DNA from: JBAOHV01 sp037045265
GTDB taxonomy: Bacteria > Actinomycetota > Acidimicrobiia > Acidimicrobiales > Microtrichaceae
NCBI GenBank assembly: GCA_037045265.1
Contig: JBAOHV010000015.1
Location: forward strand, 62,001-126,000
DNA: 64,000 nucleotides
Direction: 5' to 3'
The notes under the pieces were generated by a model. That model was given only the letters and a program-made list of their open reading frames with translations. It made no database searches and was not told the origin of the DNA. Below, one piece after another: positions 47,159 through 56,142 of this stretch (its first letter is position 1; each line of letters starts with the position of its first letter). The position numbers and the translations under genes are program-made.

Positions 47159-47176
47159 CTTGACCGACCGGTCAAG
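47159..47176 (-). promoter_or_regulatory. Operator-like inverted repeat upstream of the alpha/beta-hydrolase gene
   Basis: CTTGACC-GACC-GGTCAAG (7-base arms, 4-base centre) covers the putative -35 box and the last codons of nagA. Size and symmetry suit a TetR-family repressor; no such regulator is encoded in the window, so the assignment is inference. Confidence 0.5.
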
Positions 47177-48287
47177 ACGGCTCGAACCACCGACCGTCGA
47201 CGATCGTGCGCAACGGGCTCATGGCATCGTCCAGCACGACGAACTCCGCCGTTTCGCCGGGCACGAGGCGTACCGGATCGAGGCCAAGCAGTCGTCGTTG
47301 GGCACCACCGCAGGCGTCGACGGCATCGGCCAGGTCCAGCCCGGCATCGAGCAGGTTGCGCAAGCACTGGTCCGGAGTGGCGATTCCGCCGCAGATCGTT
47401 CCGTCGGCAGCCCGCGGCGCTCCGCCGACCAGCCCGATGAGGTCGGGCCCCGTGCGCCACGACGCACGGTCCATGCCTGCGTACAGCACGGCGTCGGTGG
47501 TGGCCGCCAGACGCCCCCGGGCGGCTGCGGCACTGAAGGCCAGGACCGGAGCGGCGACGTGAACCAGGTCGGCGATCACACCGACGGTCAGGCGGGAGTC
47601 GCTCAGAGCCACTCCGATCGGTCCGGGATCGTGGGCCGATATCGGCCGCATCGCGTTCCAGCAGTGGGTCACATGCCGTGCCCCGGCGTCGACAGCCGCC
47701 ATCACCTGCTCGACATCGGCGTCGGTGTGTCCGATGCTGACCACGACCCGCGATTCGACCAATTGCGCGATCAGGTCGATCGCTCCGGGCAGCTCTGGCG
47801 CGATGGTCATGAAGCCGACAGAACCCGCGGCAAGCAGGCTCTGGAGCACCGCCGGGTCACACCCGAGCAGGTCCTCGCTGCGGTGCGCACCGCTGCGATC
47901 CATCGACAGGAACGGACCTTCCAGATGCGCGGGCAGCCACCTGGCACCGCTCGGGGGATCGGCCAGGACCTCACCCAGTCGACCCAGCGCCCTCCGGTAT
48001 GAGTCGATGTCCTGCGAGTAGAAGGTCGGCTGGGCTGCTGTCGCACCGCGGCTCGCCAGGAAGGCCCCGACCACTCCGTATCCATCGCGGTCCGCGTCCC
48101 GCAGGTCCACCCCGACGGCCCCGTTGACCTGGAGGTCGACCATGCCCGGCACGGCGATCGCTGTGCCGACAGAGTCACTGCCAGATGCATCCATGCCCAC
48201 GCGGGTGATCACACCGTCGACGAGCTCGATGTCGCCCCGCAGGAACCTGCCCTCGACGAGTGCACCACAGACCCCGACCCGACTCAC
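47172..48287 (-). CDS. nagA: N-acetylglucosamine-6-phosphate deacetylase
   Basis: NagA removes acetate from GlcNAc-6-P during amino-sugar and cell-wall recycling. The amidohydrolase motifs are present: PGMVDLQVNGAVGVDL, PAHLEGPFLS, SIGHTDAD, VTHCWNAMRP and AATTDAVLYAGM. GTG 48287 gives 371 residues with GGAG eight bases upstream; GTG 48317, overlapping the upstream stop, is an alternative. It follows the Gfo/Idh gene by 19 bases, suggesting a sugar-metabolism operon. Confidence 0.9.
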   Translation of the reverse strand: MSRVGVCGALVEGRFLRGDIELVDGVITRVGMDASGSDSVGTAIAVPGMVDLQVNGAVGVDLRDADRDGYGVVGAFLASRGATAAQPTFYSQDIDSYRRALGRLGEVLADPPSGARWLPAHLEGPFLSMDRSGAHRSEDLLGCDPAVLQSLLAAGSVGFMTIAPELPGAIDLIAQLVESRVVVSIGHTDADVEQVMAAVDAGARHVTHCWNAMRPISAHDPGPIGVALSDSRLTVGVIADLVHVAAPVLAFSAAAARGRLAATTDAVLYAGMDRASWRTGPDLIGLVGGAPRAADGTICGGIATPDQCLRNLLDAGLDLADAVDACGGAQRRLLGLDPVRLVPGETAEFVVLDDAMSPLRTIVDGRWFEPS

Positions 48288-48306
48288 CCGGACGACTCCG
48301 AGCCGT

Positions 48307-49353
48307 TCACCGCGCACCGCTCGGGTCCAGCTCCACAGCAACCCCGCTCGCAGCCGACCTGTAGATCGCGTCGATGACCTCGTGCGCCCTGAGGGCGTCA
48401 TCCACGTCCGGTCGAACCCGGATGACCGGACGCCCCTCGAGATGGTTGCGGACCTGGACCAGGAAGTCCTGTTCCGTGCTGCGCAGATCCACGTCACGCG
48501 CCTGCAGCCAACCGATCAGCTGGTCACCGTCGAGCAGCAGTTCCTCGTCACTGGTCTGTCGCCTCACCGGCCCGAAGAACTCCCCCTCCAGGGTGATCAT
48601 CGCGTGCTCACAGAACACTTCGACCCGACGCTGGCTGGGTCGGCTCAGCACCTCGTGCCAGATCGAGTGGAGGCTCCCCGAGCCACCTTCGGCGAATCGC
48701 GTCATCACCGTCACCGAATCCTCGATCCCGTCGATGCCGTGGAAGTAGTCATGGTGCGCACTCACCGATGACAGCGGGCCGACCAGCCACTCGAGTATGT
48801 CGACGTCGTGGATGGAGTGCTCGAGCAGTGTGCCCGCCCCGGCCAGGGTCCGCTCTCCTCGCCAGCGCGACCCGTACATGCCCTGGGTCGGCAGGTACTG
48901 GTCGTCGCGGAACACGACGTTCATCACCCGACCCGAATCCGGGTCGCGGATCAGCTCACGCATGGCGTGCATGGCGGGGGTGCTTCGCAGCACCAGTCCG
49001 ACGGCGTTGGGCAGACCCGATCCCCTCACGAGATCGACCAGCTCACGCGCTCCCTCGACGTCGGTCGACAGGGGCTTCTCGCAGAACACCGGGCGACCGG
49101 CCGCCACCGCTTCTCGCACCCCCTCGAGATGCGCCGCGGTCCAGGTGCAGACGAACACCGCGTCACTGCTCGCGATCACGTCCTGAGCGCTGTCGACGAC
49201 CAGCCCAGACTCTTCGTCACAGAATGCTGCGGCACGCTCGGGGTCCGGGTCGAACACGGCGACTATGTCGTTCGCCTCGACCGCGAGCCGCAGCTGCATG
49301 GCGTGGTACCGGGCGATGAACCCTGCTCCCAGGAAGCCGATCCTCAGGCCCAT
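48307..49353 (-). CDS. Gfo/Idh/MocA-family oxidoreductase
   Basis: An NAD(P)-dependent sugar or inositol dehydrogenase-like enzyme of 348 residues. The Rossmann motif RIGFLGAGFIARYHA, the conserved FCEKPLSTD (catalytic Lys) and TLLEHSIHDVDILEWLVG in the C-terminal domain are visible. The substrate is not predictable. ATG 49353 has TACCCT six bases upstream. It is divergent from galT and followed by nagA, so a role in carbohydrate derivatives is likely. Confidence 0.88.
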   Translation of the reverse strand: MGLRIGFLGAGFIARYHAMQLRLAVEANDIVAVFDPDPERAAAFCDEESGLVVDSAQDVIASSDAVFVCTWTAAHLEGVREAVAAGRPVFCEKPLSTDVEGARELVDLVRGSGLPNAVGLVLRSTPAMHAMRELIRDPDSGRVMNVVFRDDQYLPTQGMYGSRWRGERTLAGAGTLLEHSIHDVDILEWLVGPLSSVSAHHDYFHGIDGIEDSVTVMTRFAEGGSGSLHSIWHEVLSRPSQRRVEVFCEHAMITLEGEFFGPVRRQTSDEELLLDGDQLIGWLQARDVDLRSTEQDFLVQVRNHLEGRPVIRVRPDVDDALRAHEVIDAIYRSAASGVAVELDPSGAR

Positions 49354-49359
49354 CGGCGC

Positions 49360-49365
49360 AGGGTA
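49360..49365 (-). promoter_or_regulatory. Putative -10 box of the Gfo/Idh gene (leaderless)
   Basis: TACCCT lies six bases before the ATG at 49353. Confidence 0.5.
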
Positions 49366-49424
49366 GCCCGGCGCTCGCCACCCGAAGCTCGATGCCCCGG
49401 CGGATCGACCCCCGGTGGGACCGC

Positions 49425-49430
49425 TAGCGT
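49425..49430 (+). promoter_or_regulatory. Putative -10 box of galT (near-leaderless)
   Basis: TAGCGT lies nine bases before the galT GTG, in an 86-base divergent gap shared with the Gfo/Idh promoter. Confidence 0.45.
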
Positions 49431-49439
49431 CCCCGAGCT

Positions 49440-50300
49440 GTGGGACTCGACGAACGTCTTGACGACCTGACACGACGAACGAGCGTGATAGTCGGTTCGC
49501 GCCAGGGTCGCCCGAACCTGCCATCGACCGGCTGCCCGTTCTGCCCCGGCGGGACGGAGGCACCCGAGCCGTATGACGTGAGGTGGTTCTCCAACCGTTG
49601 GCCCGCCATGCCCGACGACCGCTGCGAAGTGGTCCTCTACACACCCAGGCACGACGCTGAGTTCTGGTCGCTCGGCCGGGAGGGTGCGCGCAAGGTCGTG
49701 GACCTGTGGGCCGAGCGGACGGCGACACTCGGCGCCCGTGACGACGTCGACTACGTGCTCGTGTTCGAGAACCGCGGACCCGAGGTCGGCGCGACGATCG
49801 CGCACCCGCACGGGCAGATCTACGCCTACGACTCGGTCCCACCCGAGCCGCTGCGCGAGCTGGTCGACGGCGTGCTCGACATACCCGACGCAGACGACCC
49901 GCTCGTCGTCTGCGCGGCTGGGGACTGGCTGGCATGGGTGCCCCACGCCGCCATGTGGCCCTACGAACTTCGTCTCGCTCCAACGGAGGCGGCGGGTTCG
50001 TTGTGCGATCCCGACTGCGACCGCGACGGGCTCGCCGCCCTGCTCGTCGACGTGCTGGCCCGTCTCGACCAGCTGTTCGACGCACCCATGCCATACATGC
50101 TGTGGATCCACCAGCGCCCGACCGACGGCGAGGCATGGCCCCAGGCGCGGGTCCACCTGCACATCACGCCGCTGATGCGCTCCCCCGGCGTGCAGCGCTT
50201 CGTCGCCGCGGCGGAGCTGGGCGCTGGCGTGTACTTCAACCCGATCGACCCGGCCGATGCCGCGGCGCGGCTGCGCGCGTTCGCCCGGGCACCCGGGTGA
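49440..50300 (+). CDS. galT: Galactose-1-phosphate uridylyltransferase
   Basis: GalT is the second Leloir-pathway enzyme. The 286-residue protein has the CPFC zinc pair near residue 32, FSNRWP, the active-site HPHGQIYAY (HxHxQ), and a C-terminal HLHITPLMRS. It is shorter than the typical 330-350 residues but retains the catalytic elements. GTG 49440 is used. galK starts seven bases after the stop. Confidence 0.92.
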   Translation: MGLDERLDDLTRRTSVIVGSRQGRPNLPSTGCPFCPGGTEAPEPYDVRWFSNRWPAMPDDRCEVVLYTPRHDAEFWSLGREGARKVVDLWAERTATLGARDDVDYVLVFENRGPEVGATIAHPHGQIYAYDSVPPEPLRELVDGVLDIPDADDPLVVCAAGDWLAWVPHAAMWPYELRLAPTEAAGSLCDPDCDRDGLAALLVDVLARLDQLFDAPMPYMLWIHQRPTDGEAWPQARVHLHITPLMRSPGVQRFVAAAELGAGVYFNPIDPADAAARLRAFARAPG

Positions 50301-50306
50301 ACCGCG

Positions 50307-51320
50307 ATGAGCCCGACCGGAGCCGTCACCGCCTGGGCACCGGGGAGGGTGAACCTGATCGGGGATCACACCGACTACATGGGGGGCCTGGTCCTGCCCA
50401 TGGCGGTTCAGCTGGGCACCACCATCACCGCCGTGAGGGGCGGCGACAGGGTGGAGCTGACCTCCGCCCAGATGCCCGGCAAGGTGACGTTCCCCGTCCC
50501 GGCCCGACACCCTGACCGGGTCGAGCCCTCGTGGGGGCGCTACGTCGCGGGCGTTGCCGCCGAGCTCGATGCCGTCGTCGGCATCCGCGGTCGGGTGGAG
50601 TCCGATCTACCGATCGGGAGCGGATTGTCCTCTAGCGCCTCGCTCGAGGTGGCCACGGCGTTGGCCCTTGGCGACACCGGCGACCCCGCCGCCGTGGCCC
50701 GCCGGTGCCAACTCGCCGAGCAACGTGCCACCGGAGTGCCGTGCGGGATCATGGACCAGCTGGCCAGTGCAGCCGGAATCGCCGGCCACGCGCTGCTGAT
50801 CGACTGCTCGACGCTCGACATCGACCCAGTACCGGTCCCCGACGAGGTCGCCATCTGGGTGATCCACTCCGGCCAGGAGCGCGGGCTGGTGGACTCCGCG
50901 TACGCTCAGCGCCGGGCCGAGTGCGAAGCGGCCGCGGCGATGATCGGCCCGCTCCCCCACGCCTCTGAGGACGAGATCGAGGCGCTGTCAGACCCGATCA
51001 TGGCGGCCCGGGCACGCCACGTGCGCACCGAGTGCACGCGTGTCGTGGACTTCGCCGCTGCGCTGCGGTCGGGCGACCTGGGAGCAGCAGGTTCGCTCAT
51101 GGTGGCCAGCCACCGTTCGCTGCGCGACGACTTCGAGGTGTCGACGGACCGACTCGACGCACTCGTCGATCAGCTCACATCGACCCGGGGTGTCCACGGC
51201 GCTCGACTGACAGGCGCGGGGTTCGGCGGCTGTGTCGTGGCCATGGCCGAACCGGGAGTCGACCTGGGCGGCTGGCAGGTCAGCGCGTCCGCCGGCGCAC
51301 ACCTGTCCGACGAGGCCTGA
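50307..51320 (+). CDS. galK: Galactokinase
   Basis: GalK phosphorylates galactose at C1. The 337-residue GHMP kinase shows the galactokinase signature GRVNLIGDHTDYMGG (Asp in place of the usual Glu), the ATP loop PIGSGLSSSASLE, GIMDQLASAAG and the C-terminal GARLTGAGFGGC. It forms an operon with galT. Intact. Confidence 0.93.
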   Translation: MSPTGAVTAWAPGRVNLIGDHTDYMGGLVLPMAVQLGTTITAVRGGDRVELTSAQMPGKVTFPVPARHPDRVEPSWGRYVAGVAAELDAVVGIRGRVESDLPIGSGLSSSASLEVATALALGDTGDPAAVARRCQLAEQRATGVPCGIMDQLASAAGIAGHALLIDCSTLDIDPVPVPDEVAIWVIHSGQERGLVDSAYAQRRAECEAAAAMIGPLPHASEDEIEALSDPIMAARARHVRTECTRVVDFAAALRSGDLGAAGSLMVASHRSLRDDFEVSTDRLDALVDQLTSTRGVHGARLTGAGFGGCVVAMAEPGVDLGGWQVSASAGAHLSDEA

Positions 51321-51337
51321 CCTCCGTATTCGGGGCG

Positions 51338-51970
51338 TCAGCTCCGCCCGCCCAGGAGGCGGGCCTTCTGGGCGGCGAACTCCGCCTCGCTCAGGTGGCC
51401 CTGATCGTGCAGCGCCGCCAGTTTCGCCAACTCGTCGGCAACCGACGCCTGCGGTTCCGGGGCCCGGACCCGGTCGAACTTGCGGTTCTCGTTCTCTTCC
51501 ATCTCCTGGTAGAGGGTCTGCTGGACACCGATCGGGTCCCGGACGTCCTCGAACATCTGCACGCCGTTCTCGCCGGCGGACTCGACGGTGAGAGTGCCCG
51601 CACCGATCATCCGGTCGACCACACTCTGGTTGAAGAACACCGTGTTGATGCGCTCCAGAGGGATCTCGACGCCGCGCTTCGAGACTATGCCCTCCCGGTA
51701 GACGCATCGGTCCGTGGTGACCACGAAGTTCGTCGATACCCAGGTGATCCATCGCTGCAGCATGTAGAGGAGGCTGGTGATGATCGCCAGTGCCGCCACC
51801 GTGTTGGCGACCGTACCCGCCGCCCCGTCCCAGTCCTGGGTGAGCAGCCAGATCCCTACGGCCACAGCAATCACCAGGATCACGACGCCCTTGGCCAGCA
51901 TGATCCAGTGGGGATGGGTGTCGAGAACGATCTTCTCGTTGCCGTGCAGGTTTGATGCGTCGAAGCCCAC
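51338..51970 (-). CDS. Bacterial PH-domain membrane protein with C-terminal SHOCT domain
   Basis: The 210-residue protein has two membrane helices (about 26-44 and 53-70), a bacterial PH domain (RWITWVSTNFVVTTDRCVYR, then EIPLERINTVFFNQSVVDR), and a C-terminal SHOCT-type short helical motif (ADELAKLAALHDQGHLSEAEF) seen in many multimeric membrane proteins. The function is unknown. The GTG start has TAGCCT six bases upstream. It is convergent with galK. Confidence 0.85.
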   Translation of the reverse strand: MGFDASNLHGNEKIVLDTHPHWIMLAKGVVILVIAVAVGIWLLTQDWDGAAGTVANTVAALAIITSLLYMLQRWITWVSTNFVVTTDRCVYREGIVSKRGVEIPLERINTVFFNQSVVDRMIGAGTLTVESAGENGVQMFEDVRDPIGVQQTLYQEMEENENRKFDRVRAPEPQASVADELAKLAALHDQGHLSEAEFAAQKARLLGGRS

Positions 51971-51976
51971 GTCGGC

Positions 51977-51982
51977 AGGCTA
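51977..51982 (-). promoter_or_regulatory. Putative -10 box of the PH-SHOCT gene (leaderless)
   Basis: TAGCCT lies six bases before the GTG at 51970. Confidence 0.5.
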
Positions 51983-52008
51983 CCGCCCACGACCGACCAC
52001 CAGATGGA

Positions 52009-52353
52009 TCAGTCCCAGCCGAGCTCGGTCAGCTCCTCGTCGTCGAAGCCGAAGTGGTGCGCGAGCTCATGGACGACCGTGACCAGTACCTGGTGGGCGA
52101 CCTCGTCCGGCGACGCGCACATCTCACAGATCGGCAATCGGTAGACGACTATGCGGTCGGGCATGACGAGACCGCCGTACTCATCACGCTCGGTTAGCGG
52201 CACACCCTCGTACAGACCGAGCAGGTCCTCGCTCCCGTGCCGGTCTTCCACCACGACGACGACGTTGTCGATCAGCCCTGCCAACGCGTCGGGCACCTGG
52301 TCGAGCGCGTCGGCTACGAGCCCGGTAAACGACACCTCGTCGAGTGGCTGCAC
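52009..52353 (-). CDS. Minimal zincin metalloprotease
   Basis: A 114-residue protein of the small zincin family (minimal MMP-like domain). The zinc motif HELAHHFGFDDEEL lies near residue 95 and is preceded by the conserved GLYEGVPLTERDEYGGLVMPDRIVVYR. Family members are found widely in actinobacteria, but their substrates are unknown. GTG 52353 has TAGCCT eight bases upstream. It is divergent from the helicase gene. Confidence 0.85.
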   Translation of the reverse strand: MQPLDEVSFTGLVADALDQVPDALAGLIDNVVVVVEDRHGSEDLLGLYEGVPLTERDEYGGLVMPDRIVVYRLPICEMCASPDEVAHQVLVTVVHELAHHFGFDDEELTELGWD

Positions 52354-52361
52354 GGGGCGGC

Positions 52362-52367
52362 AGGCTA
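52362..52367 (-). promoter_or_regulatory. Putative -10 box of the minimal zincin gene (leaderless)
   Basis: TAGCCT lies eight bases before the GTG at 52353. Confidence 0.5.
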
Positions 52368-52423
52368 GCGGTCTGGCTCGGGGACGGGCCCTGCACCCCC
52401 GCTCCGTTGTCGGTGGCCGCTGG

Positions 52424-52429
52424 TACGGT
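52424..52429 (+). promoter_or_regulatory. Putative -10 box of the UvrD-like helicase gene (leaderless)
   Basis: TACGGT lies seven bases before the GTG at 52437. Confidence 0.48.
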
Positions 52430-52436
52430 CGCCGGC

Positions 52437-54505
52437 GTGGAGTCCGACCCCGCGACCAACGACGCGCTCCTTCGCACCATGAACGCCCCCCAGCGCTCGG
52501 CGGTGCTCTCCTCCGCTTCGCCGCTGCGCATCCTCGCCGGCGCAGGGTCGGGCAAGACCCGGGTGCTCACCCACCGCATCGCCCACAGGGCAGCAGAGGG
52601 CTCGCTCGACCCGAACCGCGTGCTGGCGGTCACCTTCACTCGCAAGGCGGCCGGCGAGCTGCGCGACCGTCTCGGGCGACTCGGTCTGCGCGGGGGGATC
52701 CACGCAGGCACGTTCCACTCGATCGCATATGCGCAGCTCCGCCAGCGATGGGAGGAGCGTGGTGTTCGCCCACCCGAGTTGCTCGAGCGGAAGGTCGGCT
52801 TCATCGCCCGCCTCGTCGGCACCGGCCGGGGATCCACGGTCCCCCTCGACGTCGTAGCCGAGATCGAATGGGCTGCCGCTCGCCGCATCTCACCCGAGCA
52901 GTACGTCTCCCATGCCCGCATGGCCAGGCGCACCCCGCCGATCGAACTGAGCCGGGTGGCCGACATCTACGACCGGTTCCAGACCGAGAAGCGCCGCAAA
53001 CGCCTGGTCGACTTCGACGACCTGCTGCGTCTGGCAGCTCGCGACCTCGCGGCCGACCCGGTCTACGCATCAGCACGCCACTGGCGTTTCCGTCATCTCT
53101 TCGTCGACGAGTTCCAGGACGTCAACCCGCTCCAGCACGCGCTCCTGAGCGCATGGCTCGGGCCTGAATCGGATCTGTGCGTCGTGGGTGACCCGAACCA
53201 GGCCATCTACGCATGGAACGGCGCCGACGCGACCTACCTGGTCGACTTCGACAGATGGTTCCCAGGTGGAGACACCGTGATCCTCGAGGACAACTACCGC
53301 TCGACTCCACAGGTGCTGACCGTCGCCAATGCTGTGCTCGCCGCAGGCCGCAACGTCCCTATCCGCCTTCGGCCCCACAGACCCGACGGCCCCATGCCCA
53401 CGGTCACCGAGCTCTCAGACGAGCGCGCCGAGGCCAACGCCATCGCCCGCCGCGTTCGGGATCGCCACACGCCAGGCACCCCGTGGTCCGCCCAGGCTGT
53501 ACTCGTCAGGACCAACGCACAGGCAGCCGTCGTGTCCGAGGTGTTCACCGAGCGCAGGATCCCCCACCGTGTCCGCGGCGGCGGAGACCTGCTGGAGCAG
53601 CCCGAGGTCAAACAGGCGATGAACTCCATGCGTCGTGCTTCCTCCCTGCCAATGGCGCTCGGCGACCTGGAGGCCGAGCTCGCCAGGAGCGCTCCCGACG
53701 GCGCCGGCAAGGACCCGCCGGACGGATCTCCGGAGCCCGCCCGACGTCCTGCTGGCGCGGCTCACCGAGGATCGGGCCGCGAACGTCGCCGAACTAGTCC
53801 GACTCGGGCGCGAGTTCATCGCTCTGGACCCACAGGCCGGGGTCCCCAGTTTCCTCGGCTGGCTGACGTCGGCCTTGCGCGGTGAGGACCGGGCCGGTGG
53901 CGATGCGGTCGACATCGTCACCTTCCACGCAGCCAAGGGCCTGGAGTGGCCGATCGTCCACCTCGGGGGCCTCGAAGAGGGGTTCGTGCCGATCCACCAC
54001 GCGAAAGACGACGACGACGCGCTCGAGGAGGAGCGACGCCTGCTCTACGTAGCGCTCACCCGGGCCAAGGACGAGCTGCACTGCACATGGGCGGCATCGC
54101 GGACGTTCGGCAGTCGCTCCGCGAAGCGTTCGCCGTCACAATGGCTGCCGATCATCCAGTCGATGGTCGGAATTCAGCCCCTGGACCTGGACGGCCACCG
54201 CGGGGCTGAGCGTGCCCGCTCCGCCAGGGCGGGCCTGGCGAGCAAGTCACGCAGGGCGGGAGCCACCGATGGGCTCGCCGGCGACGAGCGCGCCGTCTTC
54301 GAGTCCCTCGCGCGACTGGCGCCGGGCCCAGGCCAGAGAAGCCGACGTCGCCGCGTTCGTGATCTTCAACGACGCGACGCTTCGCTCGATAGCCGCCTCC
54401 AAGCCCCGGAACCGGACCGAGCTGCTAGCCGTGTCGGGTGTCGGACCGGTCAAGGCACAGCGATTCGGCGACGACGTTCTGGCGATAGTCGCACGGCACC
54501 GCTAG
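52437..54505 (+). CDS. UvrD/Rep-family superfamily 1 helicase with C-terminal HRDC domain (frame broken near 53715 and 54335)
   Basis: A 3-to-5 DNA helicase for repair or recombination, similar to mycobacterial UvrD2. Motifs run in order: Q-motif MNAPQRSAVL, Walker A LAGAGSGKTR, VTFTRKAAGEL, Walker B LFVDEFQDVNPLQ, GDPNQAIYAWNGA, DNYRSTPQVL, then VTFHAAKGLEWPIVHL and LYVALTRAKDEL. An HRDC domain (FNDATLRSIAASKPRN, GVGPVKAQRFG) ends it. Two extra bases split the frame; the restored protein is 688 residues. GTG 52437 is chosen because the conserved part starts soon after it. Confidence 0.92.
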
Positions 54506-54522
54506 AGGAGCGGCGCGGCTCA

Positions 54523-54540
54523 TCCGCCGCGGCCGGCGGA
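54523..54540. terminator. Hairpin between convergent helicase and thioesterase genes
   Basis: TCCGCCG-CGGC-CGGCGGA forms a seven-base GC-rich stem in the 71-base convergent gap. A weak T-rich stretch follows on the plus strand. Confidence 0.42.
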
Positions 54541-54576
54541 GGTCTTCTGGTGAAGAAGGAGGGCCGGCGGACCGGG

Positions 54577-55296
54577 TCAGCCGCGGGCGGCCAGCAGTGC
54601 GGCGAACGTCTCGCTGTCGAAGGCCACGAAGAGCCCGTCGGCCTCCGCGACCACCTCACCGTTCACACGCATCTCTCCGTGGGTGAAGATCTTGCGCCCC
54701 TCACGACGATCGAACCAACCCTCGAGCGCCAGTTCCACGCCCAACGGTGTCGGGCGTCGGTAGTCGACACCCAGGTGGGCGGTCATGCCCTGATCACCGG
54801 ACAACGACTGGGTGGCGCCCAACAGCTCATCGAAAGCCGCTGCGATGTAGCCACCGTGCACGCATCCGGGTGGCCCCTCGTAGGCGGAACCGAAGGTGAC
54901 GGTCCCGTGCACCCGATCGCCCCGGTACTCCAGCTCCATCGGTGGCGACAGCGGGTTGGCCAGGCCGATGAACGGGCTGTGGTCGAACACCGCCGCCCAC
55001 TCCTGGTCGCTCCGTTCGTGCCAGGCGATCTCACTGCCGGCGTTGGCCGACTCGGCGAAACCACGGTACGTCTGGCCACGCGGGTAGGCCACCAGCACAG
55101 CCGCGAGCGCCTCCATGTCGTCGGCGGCCCGGGCGAGCTCAGCGGTCGAGGCCGTGGTCGTGACCAGCAGGTCGATCACCTCACGGATAGCGGCTGCCAG
55201 GCGCCGCTCCTCGATCCTGCGCGGGGTCGTCTCGAGGCCGGCTAGACCCTCGATCCGAGGACTCAGCAGGGACGGGTCGGATTCCGAGTCGTTCAT
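54577..55296 (-). CDS. PaaI-like hotdog-fold thioesterase
   Basis: The 239-residue protein ends in a hotdog domain (about 110-235) with the PaaI-type active-site loop PGCVHGGYIAAAFDELLG and YRRPTPLGVELALEGW. The N-terminal half is helical and less conserved. It probably hydrolyses an acyl-CoA; the substrate is unknown. Its start overlaps the xth stop by four bases, indicating coupling. Confidence 0.83.
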   Translation of the reverse strand: MNDSESDPSLLSPRIEGLAGLETTPRRIEERRLAAAIREVIDLLVTTTASTAELARAADDMEALAAVLVAYPRGQTYRGFAESANAGSEIAWHERSDQEWAAVFDHSPFIGLANPLSPPMELEYRGDRVHGTVTFGSAYEGPPGCVHGGYIAAAFDELLGATQSLSGDQGMTAHLGVDYRRPTPLGVELALEGWFDRREGRKIFTHGEMRVNGEVVAEADGLFVAFDSETFAALLAARG

Positions 55297-56069
55297 GAGA
55301 GGTCGAACTCCGCCATCACCGGGGCGTGGTCAGAGGGTTTGGTGCCCTTGCGTGCGTTGCGGTCGATCAGGTCGGCAACCGACCGGGCAGCGAGCGACCT
55401 GCTCGACAACAGGTAGTCGATCCGCATCCCCCGGCGCTTGTGGAAGTCACCGTTGCGGTAGTCCCAGTAGCTGTAGATGCCATCCTGGGGATACCGCTCA
55501 CGCAGGGTATCGACCAGGCCCCAGTCGCGGAGGGACGCGATGGCCTGGCGTTCCGGCTCGCTCACATGGGTGCTACCGACGAAAGCGGCAGGGTCCCACA
55601 CATCGATGTCGGCCGGGGTGACGTTCCAGTCGCCGAGGATCACCAGGTGCTCCTCGGGTGAGCAGCGATCATCGAGCACACGCCGCAGCCTGGCGAGCCA
55701 TTCGAGCTTGTAGCGGTAGTGGTCGTCGTCGAGCGCCCTACCGTTGGGCACGTACACCGAGCAGACGAGCACCCCGTTGCATCGGGCCCAGACGATCCGC
55801 GCATCGGGATCGGGATCCTCGCCGTCATCGAAGCCGTAGACGGGTTCGTCGATACCCACCCGGGAGAGGATCGCCACGCCGTTCCAGCGGCCCTGGCCGT
55901 GGTGAACGCTGTCGTAGCCGAGCCGCTGGAAGTCCAGCGCGGGGAACTGCGCGTCGCCCATCTTGGTCTCCTGGAGGCAGAGCACGTCCGGGCCCACCCG
56001 CTCCAACCACTCCTGGACCCTGGGCATGCGGGCGTTCAGCGAGTTCACGTTCCAAGTGGCGACAAGCAC
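55293..56069 (-). CDS. xthA: Exodeoxyribonuclease III
   Basis: An AP endonuclease/3-to-5 exonuclease of base-excision repair. The 258-residue protein has the EEP-fold motifs TWNVNSLNAR, LCLQETKM, YVPNGR, LGDWNVTPADIDV, RIDYLL and SDHAPVMAEF. GTG 56069 is the family start and has TAGATT six bases upstream, without a Shine-Dalgarno. It is divergent from kgd and coupled to the thioesterase gene downstream. Confidence 0.94.
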   Translation of the reverse strand: MLVATWNVNSLNARMPRVQEWLERVGPDVLCLQETKMGDAQFPALDFQRLGYDSVHHGQGRWNGVAILSRVGIDEPVYGFDDGEDPDPDARIVWARCNGVLVCSVYVPNGRALDDDHYRYKLEWLARLRRVLDDRCSPEEHLVILGDWNVTPADIDVWDPAAFVGSTHVSEPERQAIASLRDWGLVDTLRERYPQDGIYSYWDYRNGDFHKRRGMRIDYLLSSRSLAARSVADLIDRNARKGTKPSDHAPVMAEFDLS

Positions 56070-56075
56070 GGGTCG

Positions 56076-56081
56076 AATCTA
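56076..56081 (-). promoter_or_regulatory. Putative -10 box of xthA (leaderless)
   Basis: TAGATT lies six bases before the GTG at 56069. It is the closest to the TATAAT consensus in the set. Confidence 0.55.
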
Positions 56082-56129
56082 GGCGCCGTCCGTGCCCACA
56101 GCTGTCCCGGCCGGTCGACCAGCGGGAAG

Positions 56130-56135
56130 TAGCAT
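56130..56135 (+). promoter_or_regulatory. Putative -10 box of kgd (leaderless)
   Basis: TAGCAT lies seven bases before the GTG at 56143. Confidence 0.5.
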
Positions 56136-56142
56136 CCACCTC

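Noticed and set aside
56092..56142. Upstream ATG start for kgd
   Set aside because: The 17 residues it would add are not family-like, while GTG 56143 has a well-placed TAGCAT box seven bases before it.
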